This document shows, piece by piece, positions 44,401 to 53,559 of a stretch of DNA of 57,563 nucleotides. How positions within the stretch are numbered: position 1 is the first letter of the stretch; every line of letters starts with the position of its first letter. The notes beneath the pieces were generated by a model, which saw only the letters and a list, made by a program, of their open reading frames with translations, was not told the origin of the DNA and did no database searches. The translations under genes were made by a program, and so were the position numbers. The DNA comes from Chryseobacterium indologenes (GTDB lineage: Bacteria > Bacteroidota > Bacteroidia > Flavobacteriales > Weeksellaceae): NCBI GenBank assembly GCA_002439165.1, contig DJTE01000015.1, forward strand, positions 1 to 57,563, written 5' to 3'.

Positions 44401-44724
44401 TCATGAGTAATGGGTAATGAGTAATTGTTGCCTGTTCTTTACATATACGGCCCCGGAACTTCGGTTTTGGGGCTTTTTATTATTCTAATCTGAATTCGGA
44501 TTAAGGATCTGAAAGATAAAAGACTGAAAAATGGAAGTCAAAAATTCGTATCCTAAGCTGAAGTTATTCTAAATTATCACCGTCTCACAGTAGCACATGA
44601 TAAAATGCTGTTATTAAATTGAGCCTAACATTTTTTAACAAACTTTACCTATACTTTACGAGTTCCCGGTGCCTGTTAGGAATAATTGTTGGACTTTATA
44701 TACAACACCCCAAAATAAAATCAT
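44401..44724. other. Intergenic region after pruA
   Basis: It holds an ATGAGTAATGGGTAATGAGT simple repeat (44403-44425) and the pruA terminator. Beyond 44480 I see nothing convincing. Confidence 0.55.
44450..44479 (+). terminator. pruA terminator with UUCG tetraloop
   Basis: GCCCCGGAAC-UUCG-GUUUUGGGGC (ten pairs, two G-U, after the stable UUCG loop) followed by TTTTTA. Confidence 0.85.
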
Positions 44725-44946
44725 ATGAAAAAGTTACTGTTAGCAGCCATAGGTTCAGGAATATTAGCCGTGAGCTGCGGAACCAAAGAATCCACGATGT
44801 CACCGAAAAGTTCTGATTCAGCAGCAGTGGGCACTATGAAAAATCCACCGCCTTCTGCAACCGACACCATGACCACAAAGATGACCAGTCCTGATACCAT
44901 CAGGATGAAAACGGATTCAGCGACAACGGTTCCCCCGGCTAAATAA
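44725..44946 (+). CDS. Small lipoprotein, Ser/Thr/Pro-rich
   Basis: 73 aa. A lipoprotein signal MKKLLLAAIGSGILAVSC puts the lipidated Cys at 18. The mature chain is low-complexity (SSDSAAVG, PPPSATDTMTTK) and ends KTDSATTVPPAK. The end and design resemble the small lipoprotein at 46109. The two flank the TraB/GumN gene. Function unknown. Confidence 0.65.
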   Translation: MKKLLLAAIGSGILAVSCGTKESTMSPKSSDSAAVGTMKNPPPSATDTMTTKMTSPDTIRMKTDSATTVPPAK

Positions 44947-44975
44947 ATATAACACGTTCAATTTAAAAATGGAAA

Positions 44976-45006
44976 GTCCGCAGATGAAAGTTCTGCGGAT
45001 TTTTTA
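44976..45006. terminator. Bidirectional terminator between convergent genes
   Basis: GTCCGCAG-atgaaagtt-CTGCGGAT followed by TTTTTT on the plus strand. It overlaps the stop codon of the TraB/GumN gene on the minus strand. Confidence 0.75.
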
Positions 45007-45876
45007 TGATTTCATAGGAACGGGTTCTACGGAATATCCTAAACTTTTAAACTGCTCTATCAGTCCGCAGCTGTACGAGAAATGCCCCAGTCCTACGGCC
45101 AGAAAAACGTTTTTTTCTTCGATCAGTTCAGGAAGAATCTTCATCCATCTGCTGTTTCTTTGAGTAACAAGGATCTGGTCGCTCTTACTGAGGCTTTCGC
45201 AGGATTTATTAAAGATATAGCGGTCTTTCAGTTCAAGATATTCATTCTGCATCCCCCTGCATTTTTTTTCATTGGCTGCCATGGCTTTTTCATATCTCTT
45301 TAAAGTTCCTTTAATCACCGCTGTCCCGGATTTGTATCTTGATATTCCTGATTCCTCTATATAGTTCTGCTGCATGGCTGAGGTTTCCAGATATGCCATT
45401 TCTTTACCGTTGTCCTCGCCCTTCTTCTGGATATAGTTATCCAGCATATATTTATCTGAGCCTGCACAGCCTGATTTCCAGATTCTAAGCTGCATCATTT
45501 TTACAATTTCATCCCGTTTCAGTTTTTTGATATCTATTCCTGTATTTTTAAAAACATTTTTCAGTCTTGCATATTCTTCCGCAGACAGTTTGGAATCGAG
45601 GTCGTTAGAGTCCTCACGGCTGTTGAATTCATCAATCACCTTGTTCTTTTTTGTCTCAGTTTCTGTAATCACCATGTCGCAAGACATAAGCGAGTTATTA
45701 ATCACCGGATACTGATGATAGAACGATTCACCTGCCATATGCATGGTTCCGAAGAAATATGAGGTATGTTTTCCGTTTTTTGAAGTGACTTTCCACAGAT
45801 AGGTTTCCTGGGCAAAAGTAAGTGCTGTTACTGTTATCAACAGAAGGATCAGGCTTTTATTAATATGGTTTTTCAT
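45004..45876 (-). CDS. TraB/GumN family protein
   Basis: A 290-aa secreted protein with a signal peptide ending ALTFAQ (residue 23). The family pattern is clear: WKVTSKNGKHTSYFFGTMHM near the N-terminus (the G-x-x-H motif), a central Glu in VITETETK, and FLAVGLGHFSYSCGLIEQFK at the C-terminus, the second conserved His. TraB/GumN proteins have an EreA/ChaN-like fold and are suspected metalloproteases; the substrate is unknown. Confidence 0.88.
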   Translation of the reverse strand: MKNHINKSLILLLITVTALTFAQETYLWKVTSKNGKHTSYFFGTMHMAGESFYHQYPVINNSLMSCDMVITETETKKNKVIDEFNSREDSNDLDSKLSAEEYARLKNVFKNTGIDIKKLKRDEIVKMMQLRIWKSGCAGSDKYMLDNYIQKKGEDNGKEMAYLETSAMQQNYIEESGISRYKSGTAVIKGTLKRYEKAMAANEKKCRGMQNEYLELKDRYIFNKSCESLSKSDQILVTQRNSRWMKILPELIEEKNVFLAVGLGHFSYSCGLIEQFKSLGYSVEPVPMKS

Positions 45877-46072
45877 AATTGAGCATTTTTACCAACTCAA
45901 AAATAATGGCTTTCAGAATCAGAAAATTGTAAAAATGTAAACCATACCCGTTTAATGCTTATCCGGCTGTTTCTAAACTTCTTCATATGCCGCAAAAGCT
46001 TTGTTTAATTATATGAAAATTAATTTTCCACAAAGTATACCATAAATTAACATAAAAATCTTATTAATTTAC

Positions 46073-46080
46073 TATATTTG
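46073..46080 (+). promoter_or_regulatory. -7 box of the second small lipoprotein gene
   Basis: TATATTTG, 28 bases before the ATG at 46109. Confidence 0.55.
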
Positions 46081-46108
46081 ATTACATTAAACATCAAAAT
46101 AAAGAAAT

Positions 46109-46318
46109 ATGAAAAAACTATGGATAACCGCAGTTCTGGGAATAATCTTTCTTGGGAGCTGTGCCCAGAATAAAGAAAAAAGAGAGGAATTCAAGGATGC
46201 ACACGATAAAGACTTTATGAGAAACAGTATGGGATCTACTGCTGTTTCCCATTCTGAACCGGCCGTAATTTCCAAAGATTCTGCAAAAATAAAAACTGAC
46301 AGTTCAAAGGCTAAATAA
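46109..46318 (+). CDS. Small lipoprotein, 69 aa
   Basis: A lipobox signal MKKLWITAVLGIIFLGSC gives Cys18. The mature chain is charged and ends KDSAKIKTDSSKAK, close to the end of the lipoprotein at 44725 (MKTDSATT..AK). It has its own -7 box and a perfect terminator hairpin, which argues that it is a real, separately expressed gene. Confidence 0.7.
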   Translation: MKKLWITAVLGIIFLGSCAQNKEKREEFKDAHDKDFMRNSMGSTAVSHSEPAVISKDSAKIKTDSSKAK

Positions 46319-46644
46319 TACAAAAACAAATCCGCGGCAATGCCGCGGATTTGCACTTAAAAAAACTTGACTGAAAAAAACCGGGCAATCAACCCCGATT
46401 GTATGATATATAAGTTATAATTGTGTTTTACAGATCTGTAAAGATATATTCCGGGTCAGGCATATTTAATTTATTTTTCTTTACCCATAACCGGACGAAG
46501 TACATAGCTCTGACTGGTTTCAGGAACAAAAAACCACCTGTATAAAGCTGGCGCAAAGATATAGCAGTGAAGCGTTTACCTAAAACAATTGGTTATCTGT
46601 TTTCATGAAAATGAAAAGGAAGAATGCGAAAAACAGGCAATATC
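46319..46644. other. Intergenic region between convergent genes
   Basis: It contains the hairpin at 46328-46352. Near 46597-46670 a short sequence (TTTTCATGAAAAT / TTTTCGTGAAAAT) occurs twice around the end of the TPR-AraC gene, a small local duplication. Nothing else is seen. Confidence 0.55.
46328..46352. terminator. Perfect hairpin AAATCCGCGGC-AAT-GCCGCGGATTT
   Basis: An 11-bp perfect stem with a three-base loop, 10 bases after the lipoprotein stop. The T-run is short (TTTGC) but the stem is strong. Confidence 0.75.
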
Positions 46645-48270
46645 TTAATTATTTTCGTGAAAATGGGTATGATGATCCTGTTGATTTTCGGCATCAAGAT
46701 ATTTAATATAAGCTGAGGGTGAAAAATCAGTAACCGCCTTAAATACTGAAGCGAACTTACTGTGCGAGGAGAATCCGCATTCATCTGCAAGAATACTGAT
46801 CTTATATTGCCGGTACTTGTCATCATTAATGAGTTTATCTACAATATAGCTAATTCTCAAACGATTGACATAGGTTTTAAAGTCTGCATTTTTATGCTGA
46901 TTAATAACGTAGGAAAGGTACTTTGTATTGGTATTGAGTTCTGCCGCCAGAAATGAAAGGGACATATTTTTACTGTTGTAAAGCGCTCCTTTTTCAAAAT
47001 CTTCCAGAAGTTCAAGAAGTTTGGTTTCTGTTTCCTGGGTCATCAGAGGTTCATTTTTCTTTTTATCCGGACTGCTGTCTTTATCGTCAACTTCTTCTAC
47101 GGAGATATTGGAAAAATCCTGATTTCCGGATCTTTTATGTATGGTTTTATCCTGACCGGCGATCTGATGAATCTGCGTCCTGATGATGTTTCTCAGTTTT
47201 GAGCGTTGTTTTTTCTGTTTAATCCTGAAGAAAATAACAATTCCCACCAAAGAGGTAAGCAGCACAATGATTGCCGCGTTTTTAATGATGCTGATCTGTA
47301 CATTTTTTTTATGAAGTTTGGGTGTATTTTCAATATTTACGCCCGTAATCTCGCGGCTTCTGGCATTCATATCTTCATAAGCCCTGACGTATTTTGTCGC
47401 ATACAGTGAAGCTTTGAAATTATCTCCGGTTCCTTCATAATAATCATTGATATTGGCATAAACCGCTTTTTTCAGCTTAAGACTCCGGGAATTGTCGGCA
47501 ATTTTTTCTGCTTTTTTAAGGTATACCTCAGCTTCTTTCCAGTTTTTCTGTTTCAGACGGATTCCGCCCAGTCCGTTGTAAACAAGCCCCAGAATACAGC
47601 ATTCTTCTTTCAGCAGTGATTCCGCCTTATGGTAATATGTTTCCGAAAGGTTATAATCTTCAAGTCTGAAATAAACATACCCGAGCATCTGATAGGAAGC
47701 CGCAGCGGGTCTGCCGTTATCATCTTTATCAATTTTTTCAAATTCTTTCAGCGAATGTTCAATATAGGGAATGGCATTGGGAAAATTTCCCATTTCCATT
47801 TCGTAATATGCCAGTTCCTGATTGAGCAATCCTGCCGCTTCTTTTCTTTTTACGGGATCAGTGATACGGTCTGCTGATTTCAGACCCAGCAGCGTATATT
47901 TCTTTGATCTTTCATGCAGCCCCAGCAGCCGGTACTCTTTGGCAAGAAACTCATTGACCCTGGTGATCCATTCGGCATCTTCAACCTGCCCCAGCAGAGA
48001 ATGAGCATTTTCACCATAGCATATGGCTTTCTTGAATTCTCCGGCAAAATGATGGAGTTCTGCTACAAGCATAAGACTTTTTACCTTTTCCAATGGTTCA
48101 TTTGCAGACATGTACAGGGAATCTGCCTTTCTCAGGGCCTGGGGAATATCTTTGGGAGCAATATGAACAGAAGTTCTTTCACAGATCTGATCGAAGCTGT
48201 ATTTCTTCTGAGCCAGAACAGGCATGGCAGTAATCAATAAAAACAAAAATTTAAGCAGACTTCTGGGCAT
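46645..48270 (-). CDS. TPR-transmembrane-AraC family regulator (third, more distant)
   Basis: About 541 aa from MPRSLLKFLFLLITAMPVLAQ, which begins with a clear signal peptide; 16 upstream in-frame residues are less likely. Layout matches the copies at 1174 and 13907: TPR-like helices (about 35-310; AASYQMLGYVYFRLEDYNLS, YNGLGGIRLKQKNWKEAEVY), a transmembrane helix (about 328-347; IIVLLTSLVGIVIFF), an acidic linker, and an AraC helix-turn-helix (about 437-535; LNTNTKYLSYVINQHKN, CGFSSHSKFASVFK). The sensor domain differs from the other two, so the signal probably does too. The C-terminus is His-rich (DHHTHFHE). Confidence 0.85.
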   Translation of the reverse strand: MPRSLLKFLFLLITAMPVLAQKKYSFDQICERTSVHIAPKDIPQALRKADSLYMSANEPLEKVKSLMLVAELHHFAGEFKKAICYGENAHSLLGQVEDAEWITRVNEFLAKEYRLLGLHERSKKYTLLGLKSADRITDPVKRKEAAGLLNQELAYYEMEMGNFPNAIPYIEHSLKEFEKIDKDDNGRPAAASYQMLGYVYFRLEDYNLSETYYHKAESLLKEECCILGLVYNGLGGIRLKQKNWKEAEVYLKKAEKIADNSRSLKLKKAVYANINDYYEGTGDNFKASLYATKYVRAYEDMNARSREITGVNIENTPKLHKKNVQISIIKNAAIIVLLTSLVGIVIFFRIKQKKQRSKLRNIIRTQIHQIAGQDKTIHKRSGNQDFSNISVEEVDDKDSSPDKKKNEPLMTQETETKLLELLEDFEKGALYNSKNMSLSFLAAELNTNTKYLSYVINQHKNADFKTYVNRLRISYIVDKLINDDKYRQYKISILADECGFSSHSKFASVFKAVTDFSPSAYIKYLDAENQQDHHTHFHENN

Positions 48271-48538
48271 AAAAAAACAAATTATTATGTAGACTTTATA
48301 ATAATTCATCATTTTCATGGGGTGTCTTTTTGTTTTTTACAAAGCTACTAATATTTTATTTTTTAATGAAACATTATCTTATTATTTAATTTTTTAACTA
48401 AAAACATAAATTAAATTTATTTTAATAACTATATAGGCGAAATATATGTTAAATTTTCTAAACAAACTTCAACGATATTGAAAATAAATTTTCGTAACTA
48501 TTTTCAAAATGTACCGACTGATATGTTGTCATAATTAT

Positions 48539-48546
48539 TACATTTG
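48539..48546 (+). promoter_or_regulatory. -7 box of the thioredoxin-fold gene
   Basis: TACATTTG, 18 bases before the ATG at 48565. Confidence 0.55.
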
Positions 48547-48564
48547 TAATCAATAAAAAGTTTT

Positions 48565-49725
48565 ATGAAAAAAATAGCAATACTTACCTCTTTATTTATA
48601 GGAGTTTTATCCTGGGCACAGGGAATTAAATTTGAAGACAGCAATTTCGCTGCAATTCTTGCAAAAGCAAAGAAAGAGAACAAACTTGTATTTATTGATG
48701 CTTATGCATCATGGTGCGGACCCTGCAAACTGATGGTGAAAAATATATTCCCGCTGCAGACCGTAGGTGACTATTATAACTCCCACTTTATCAATGCAAA
48801 AATTGATATGGAAAAAGGAGAAGGAATAGGCCTTGCAAAAAAATACAATGTAAAAGCATTTCCTACTTATCTTTTCATCAATGGTAACGGGGAAGAAGTA
48901 CACAGAACGTTAGGGTATGTGGAAGAAAAAGATTTCATCCAGTTTGCTAAAGATGCTGAAGATCCGAACAAAAGGCTGACATCGCTGAAGCAGAATTTTG
49001 AAAAGGGAGAAAAAGATCCTGAATTCCTTAAAAATCTTGCCGGGCTTACCATCTATAATGATGCAGAGTTTGCAGGCAGAGTACTGGAACGTTATTTTCA
49101 GCAGAAAACAACTTTAGATCAGGAAGATGTACAGATGCTTCTTTCAGGTGTTCAGAGCACAGACAGTCCTGTATATAAAATTTTCCAGTCTAAAAAGGCT
49201 GATATTATCAAGATTTTCCCGGAAGACAGATACGAGAAATTCGACAAGAGCGTCAAACTGAACACTATTGCTAAAAAAGCATACAATGCAGATACAAAAA
49301 CGTGGAATGACAGCTATTTCATGACAGAAACACAAAAGTTCATGACTAAAGAAGAGGCTGAAAAAATCCTGAAAAGAGCTAAAGCTTCCAGAGCCTTAAA
49401 AGATAAGGATATTCCGACTTATGAAAAGCTGACCATAGAACTTTACCAGGACACCAGTAAGGCCACTTCTGATGAATTAAATTCTATTGCCTGGAATTTC
49501 TTTGAGAATGTAAACAATAAACCGTCTTTACAGCTGGCGATAGCATGGGCACAGGAATCTGTGAAGAAAAAAGAAGGTTATGCCAATACAGATACATTAG
49601 CCAACCTTTACAACAAGATAGGTGATAAAAGCAATGCAAAGATCTGGGCAGAAAAAGCAATCCAGCTGGCTAAAGCCGCAGGAGAAGATTTCGGAGATAC
49701 TGAAAAACTGCTGAAAAGTCTTTAA
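48565..49725 (+). CDS. Secreted thioredoxin-fold protein with helical C-terminus
   Basis: A 386-aa periplasmic protein with a signal peptide (1-18, ending LSWAQ). The thioredoxin-like domain (20-130) has the redox motif Trp50-Cys-Gly-Pro-Cys54 and the cis-Pro segment VKAFPTYLFINGNG. The rest (about 140-386) is helical and TPR-like (LNSIAWNFFENVNNKP, LANLYNKIGDKSNAKIWAEK). It probably reduces or rearranges disulphides in the envelope. Two-part proteins of this kind are frequent in Bacteroidota. A strong terminator follows. Confidence 0.88.
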   Translation: MKKIAILTSLFIGVLSWAQGIKFEDSNFAAILAKAKKENKLVFIDAYASWCGPCKLMVKNIFPLQTVGDYYNSHFINAKIDMEKGEGIGLAKKYNVKAFPTYLFINGNGEEVHRTLGYVEEKDFIQFAKDAEDPNKRLTSLKQNFEKGEKDPEFLKNLAGLTIYNDAEFAGRVLERYFQQKTTLDQEDVQMLLSGVQSTDSPVYKIFQSKKADIIKIFPEDRYEKFDKSVKLNTIAKKAYNADTKTWNDSYFMTETQKFMTKEEAEKILKRAKASRALKDKDIPTYEKLTIELYQDTSKATSDELNSIAWNFFENVNNKPSLQLAIAWAQESVKKKEGYANTDTLANLYNKIGDKSNAKIWAEKAIQLAKAAGEDFGDTEKLLKSL

Positions 49726-49737
49726 TCAATACCGTAT

Positions 49738-49771
49738 AAAAGCCCCGCAGGAAATTTTCTGCGGGGCTTTT
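49738..49771. terminator. Bidirectional terminator, AAAAGCCCCGCAG / CTGCGGGGCTTTT
   Basis: A 13-bp perfect stem followed by TTTATT on the plus strand and flanked by A/T runs on both sides. It serves the thioredoxin-fold gene and, in the other direction, fabH. Confidence 0.85.
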
Positions 49772-49887
49772 TTATTTTTAACAGGTCAGTTACTTTCCTA
49801 TCTCAGATTCAAACCGGTCCAGATCAGATGTTTTATCTTTTATCCCGGATTGAGGTTAATTTATATTTCTGCTGTCTATCAGTCTTA

Positions 49888-50910
49888 TTAATATTCAAAC
49901 AAAACACTTCCCCATGTAAATCCGCTTCCGAAAGCGGAAAGAAGTACAAGATCTCCTCTTTTGACTTTTCCTTCTTCAATAGCTTCACTTAAAGCGATTG
50001 GAATAGATGCAGCCGTTGTATTTCCGTATTTCTGAATATTGTTGTGGATTTTTTCATCCGGAAGTCCGAATTTCTGCTGTACAAACTGGGCAATTCTAAG
50101 GTTAGCCTGATGCGGAATGAACATATCCAGATCTTCAATCTTTTTCCCTGCTTTATCCAGGGCTTCCTGCATGGTTTCCGGGAATCTTGTTACGGCATGT
50201 TTGAATACGAAGTTTCCGTTCATGATTGGGTATACTTCTTTATTCGTCACGTTTTCCGGTTCTTTTCTCATTCTGTCGCTCCATCCGAATTTAGATCCCG
50301 GGAACTGGGTACACAATTCATCAGCATATTTTCCTTCAGAATGCATATTTACGGCTAAAATATCTCCTGCATTTTCATCTTCCGTAGCGGAAAGTACAAT
50401 GGCTCCTGCCCCATCTCCGAAAATCACGGAAACCCCTCTTCCTTCATCGGAAAAATCAAGTCCGAAAGAATGAATTTCTGCACCTACAACCAATATATTT
50501 TTATAAGTTCCCGATTTAATGAACGCATTGGCTACACTCATCGCATATACAAATCCTGAGCATTGATTTCTTACATCCAAAGCACCAATTGTTCCGCATC
50601 CAAGCATTTCCTGAAGCAATACCCCGCATCCCGGGAAATAATAATCCGGTGAAAGGGTTGCAAAAATAATATAATCGATATCCTGAGCCGTCAGTCCCGC
50701 TTTTTCAATGGCTTTTTCAGAGGCTTTAAAACCTAAATAAGCACTGGTTTCCTGAGAATCATTCCTGTTTTTCCTGTGTCTTCTTTCCCTGATTCCTGTT
50801 CTTTCTGTGATCCATTCATCATTGGTAGTCATTAGTTTGGCTAGATCATCATTGGTAACAACATTATCTGGTACATAAAATCCGATCCCTTTTATTGTAC
50901 TTTTAATCAT
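49888..50910 (-). CDS. fabH: 3-oxoacyl-[ACP] synthase III
   Basis: A 340-aa enzyme that starts fatty-acid synthesis by joining acyl-CoA to malonyl-ACP. The catalytic triad is in place: Cys117 (NQCSGFVYA), His267 (IPHQANLR) and Asn297 (YGNTTAASIP). The start MIKSTIKGIGFYVPDN is chosen over one 21 bases upstream because a -7 box (50929-50936) overlaps that upstream start. It is divergent from corA and stands without rpmF/plsX neighbours here, so it may be one of several KASIII genes. Confidence 0.93.
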   Translation of the reverse strand: MIKSTIKGIGFYVPDNVVTNDDLAKLMTTNDEWITERTGIRERRHRKNRNDSQETSAYLGFKASEKAIEKAGLTAQDIDYIIFATLSPDYYFPGCGVLLQEMLGCGTIGALDVRNQCSGFVYAMSVANAFIKSGTYKNILVVGAEIHSFGLDFSDEGRGVSVIFGDGAGAIVLSATEDENAGDILAVNMHSEGKYADELCTQFPGSKFGWSDRMRKEPENVTNKEVYPIMNGNFVFKHAVTRFPETMQEALDKAGKKIEDLDMFIPHQANLRIAQFVQQKFGLPDEKIHNNIQKYGNTTAASIPIALSEAIEEGKVKRGDLVLLSAFGSGFTWGSVLFEY

Positions 50911-50928
50911 ATAGTTTTTTAATTTTGG

Positions 50929-50936
50929 CAAAGATA
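50929..50936 (-). promoter_or_regulatory. -7 box of fabH
   Basis: TATCTTTG on the minus strand, 18 bases before the ATG at 50910. It overlaps the alternative upstream start and rules it out. Confidence 0.6.
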
Positions 50937-50983
50937 AAACTTATTTAACACATAGTATTTCAAAATATTAGTATTTTTATTGT

Positions 50984-51883
50984 ATGCCAATTGACACAAT
51001 ATACAGAGATTCCCAGTGCGAATGGGTAGATGTAGAGGCTCCTACCGCGGAAGACCTGAAGTTTCTTCACGAAAGATACGAGATCAATAATCTTCTTCTG
51101 GAAGATACCATGGATCCCAATCACCTCCCCAAATATGAAGAAGACGGAAACGTAAAGTTCTTCCTCCTCCGCGAAAGCACGGAACTGGAACGGAAAAATC
51201 TCAACACCATCAGCGATATCAGCACCAAGATCGGGATCTTTCTGCTGGAAAATACCATTATTACCATCCACCGGATGAAAACGAAAAGCATTTCGGAGAC
51301 GAAAAAGCAGCTTTCTGCTATGAAAGCAGAAGTTTCTCCTTGCAAAGTGGCCTTAATGATTGCTCTTCTGATCATGAAAAGTTTTGATGATGAATCGGTA
51401 AGCCTTCTGGAAACTATGGATAATATTGAGAATGAAATTTTCCTGAAAAACACCAACCATACGAACCAGATCCGGAGACTTTATAAGCTGAAACGAAAAT
51501 CAGGGCTTAATTCCCGGGTACTTGTTATTTCTACTGATGCTGTGGATAAATTCAAATTATTAGATCTTCAGGATTCCGAGATCGTCGATTTAAAAGATAA
51601 ACATAAGGACGTTGTAGCCGATTTCGACCATCTGAATATCCAGATTACCAACCTCATCTCTATGTTTCTGGCCCTTTCCGACCAGAAAGCCAATCAGGTG
51701 ATGAAAGTTCTGGCAATCTACTCGGTTTATTTTTTACCGATCACGTTTATTGCCGGACTGTATGGAATGAATTTCGACAATATGCCGGAACTTCATCATA
51801 AATACGGCTATTTTATAACCGTTGGAGTAATGGCTGTGGTGGTGATCTGTACCTTTATTTATGCAAGAAGGAAACAATGGTAG
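50984..51883 (+). CDS. corA: CorA-type Mg2+/Co2+ transporter
   Basis: A 299-aa inner-membrane channel. A soluble alpha/beta domain and a long helix are followed by two C-terminal transmembrane segments. The first ends in the selectivity motif YGMNF (Gly261-Met-Asn263), with FLPITFIAGLYGMNF visible, and the second is YFITVGVMAVVVICTFIYA. It ends in a short basic tail (RRKQW). It starts 73 bases from the divergent fabH start. Confidence 0.95.
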   Translation: MPIDTIYRDSQCEWVDVEAPTAEDLKFLHERYEINNLLLEDTMDPNHLPKYEEDGNVKFFLLRESTELERKNLNTISDISTKIGIFLLENTIITIHRMKTKSISETKKQLSAMKAEVSPCKVALMIALLIMKSFDDESVSLLETMDNIENEIFLKNTNHTNQIRRLYKLKRKSGLNSRVLVISTDAVDKFKLLDLQDSEIVDLKDKHKDVVADFDHLNIQITNLISMFLALSDQKANQVMKVLAIYSVYFLPITFIAGLYGMNFDNMPELHHKYGYFITVGVMAVVVICTFIYARRKQW

Positions 51884-51936
51884 CCACTCTGTAATAGTTC
51901 CCACCAATACACATCACCCACTCTAAAATATCCACC

Positions 51937-53523
51937 ATGAAAACCGAAGAGCTGAATACAATTCTCGAAGACGATATTCTTTCCGCGGACTCTAAAGAGA
52001 AACTTATTGCCCTGCATGAGAACATCTCATCCAAAGAGTTTTCTGATCTGCTGGATATTTACGGAAACCAGTATGTAGAATTTGTACAGGAAGGCGGCGG
52101 TGTATGGGGAAGCGCACTCGTCGGTTATCTGTATGGGCTGGAAATTTTCGGCATCCGTTTTCTGAAAGTGGCAGGAACAAGTGCAGGAGCCATCAATACA
52201 ATGCTAATTGCGGCCTGTAAAACAAAAGAGGAAGCTAAAAGCGAAGTCATCAAAGACATTTTATTCAACTGGAATTTTGCTGATTTTATGGATGGAAAAA
52301 CCTATGTAAAAACCACCATGCATGCGATTCTGAATAATAAGAATTTTTTTAAGATCAATGCATATCTTCTCGCAGCGGTCATGATGATCCTGATTATTAT
52401 TCCTTTTGCTTCCCGTCCGGAAACGACACTCACCGCCAAACTTCTTTTCCTGATTCCGCTGATCCCTGTGGTAATTGCCTTTTTCTGTATTAAAAAATTT
52501 TATAGTGATTTCAGAAAGCAGAACAGCGGCTTCAATCCTGGAAATACTTTTTCAGATACTATGAAAACAGCACTGGACGGATTCGGGGTCAGAACGGTAG
52601 CCCAGCTCAATCAAAAGTTTATTCAGAAGGAGCATCACCTCAATCTTAGCTACCGTTACGGAAATAACCAGGAGTATTATCAGCTTACCCTTCAGAATAT
52701 TGAAGCAATTAAAAATAAAAATGCTGAACATATTGATCTGACCCGCTATAAGATTTTCTATGAGAGTGCAGCCCAAAATGATTATTACAAAAACAATCCG
52801 TTTTACCAGCTCCGGTCGGAATATGTAGTTATAGCAACAGATATCAATGCCAGGATTAAGGTGGAGCTTCCTACGATGGCGAACCTGTACTGGTCTGAAG
52901 AAGAGCTGAAACACATCAGCCCTGCTGAGTTTGTGCGGGCTTCCATGTCCGTACCTTTCTTTTTTGAGCCATTTCAGAAAAGAATCAACCGGGATGACGA
53001 TTCCGTAAAATACGCATGGAAGTTCTGGATGAGCACAAAGCCCGAAGACATTTACCCTGTGGGAGTTTTCATTGACGGTGGCAGTATTTCCAATTTTCCG
53101 ATTGATATTTTCCATGCCACAGATGTTTTCTATCCCAGGTTACCACTGTTCGGGGTGCAGCTTACCAATGATTCTGATCTTCTTTCAGAAAAAGGAAAAA
53201 CCAGCGAAGAGATTCTCAAAACACCTTTCTCCTATGCCGGAAATATCATCAGTACCTTAAAAGGCTTCAATGATAAGTCTTTCCTGATTAAACACAGCTT
53301 TTACCGCCTGTTCAGTATTCAGTCCGTCAACTGCGGAACCAGCAGCTGGCTGAATTTCTTTATGAAAAAGGAAGAAAAAGAAGATCTCTTTAACAGAGGC
53401 TTTCAGGCTGCTCTGGATTTTCTTAACCGGTTCGACTGGGAAAAATACAAATACGAAAGAATGTTACTATCAATGAAGGATAAAAAAATACTGAAGGAAG
53501 AGGATACACCGACGGTGGGGTAA
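51937..53523 (+). CDS. Patatin-like phospholipase
   Basis: A 528-aa acyl hydrolase. The oxyanion segment QEGGGVWGSALVGYLYGLE, the nucleophile Ser82 in AGTSAGAIN and the partner Asp380 in FIDGGSISNFPID make the patatin Ser-Asp dyad. A hydrophobic insert (about 140-185; AAVMMILIIIPFASRP and LLFLIPLIPVVIAFFCI) anchors it in the membrane. No signal peptide. The natural substrate is unknown. The FAD oxidoreductase gene follows after 36 bases, so they may be cotranscribed. Confidence 0.88.
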   Translation: MKTEELNTILEDDILSADSKEKLIALHENISSKEFSDLLDIYGNQYVEFVQEGGGVWGSALVGYLYGLEIFGIRFLKVAGTSAGAINTMLIAACKTKEEAKSEVIKDILFNWNFADFMDGKTYVKTTMHAILNNKNFFKINAYLLAAVMMILIIIPFASRPETTLTAKLLFLIPLIPVVIAFFCIKKFYSDFRKQNSGFNPGNTFSDTMKTALDGFGVRTVAQLNQKFIQKEHHLNLSYRYGNNQEYYQLTLQNIEAIKNKNAEHIDLTRYKIFYESAAQNDYYKNNPFYQLRSEYVVIATDINARIKVELPTMANLYWSEEELKHISPAEFVRASMSVPFFFEPFQKRINRDDDSVKYAWKFWMSTKPEDIYPVGVFIDGGSISNFPIDIFHATDVFYPRLPLFGVQLTNDSDLLSEKGKTSEEILKTPFSYAGNIISTLKGFNDKSFLIKHSFYRLFSIQSVNCGTSSWLNFFMKKEEKEDLFNRGFQAALDFLNRFDWEKYKYERMLLSMKDKKILKEEDTPTVG

Positions 53524-53559
53524 GGAATTTTCATTATTTTTAAGCCCTTTAATAACCAG

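Noticed and set aside
44619..44816. 65-codon plus-strand frame before the small lipoprotein
   Set aside because: It runs through the lipoprotein start in another frame and lacks any family pattern; the MKKLLLAA start with lipobox is much better supported.
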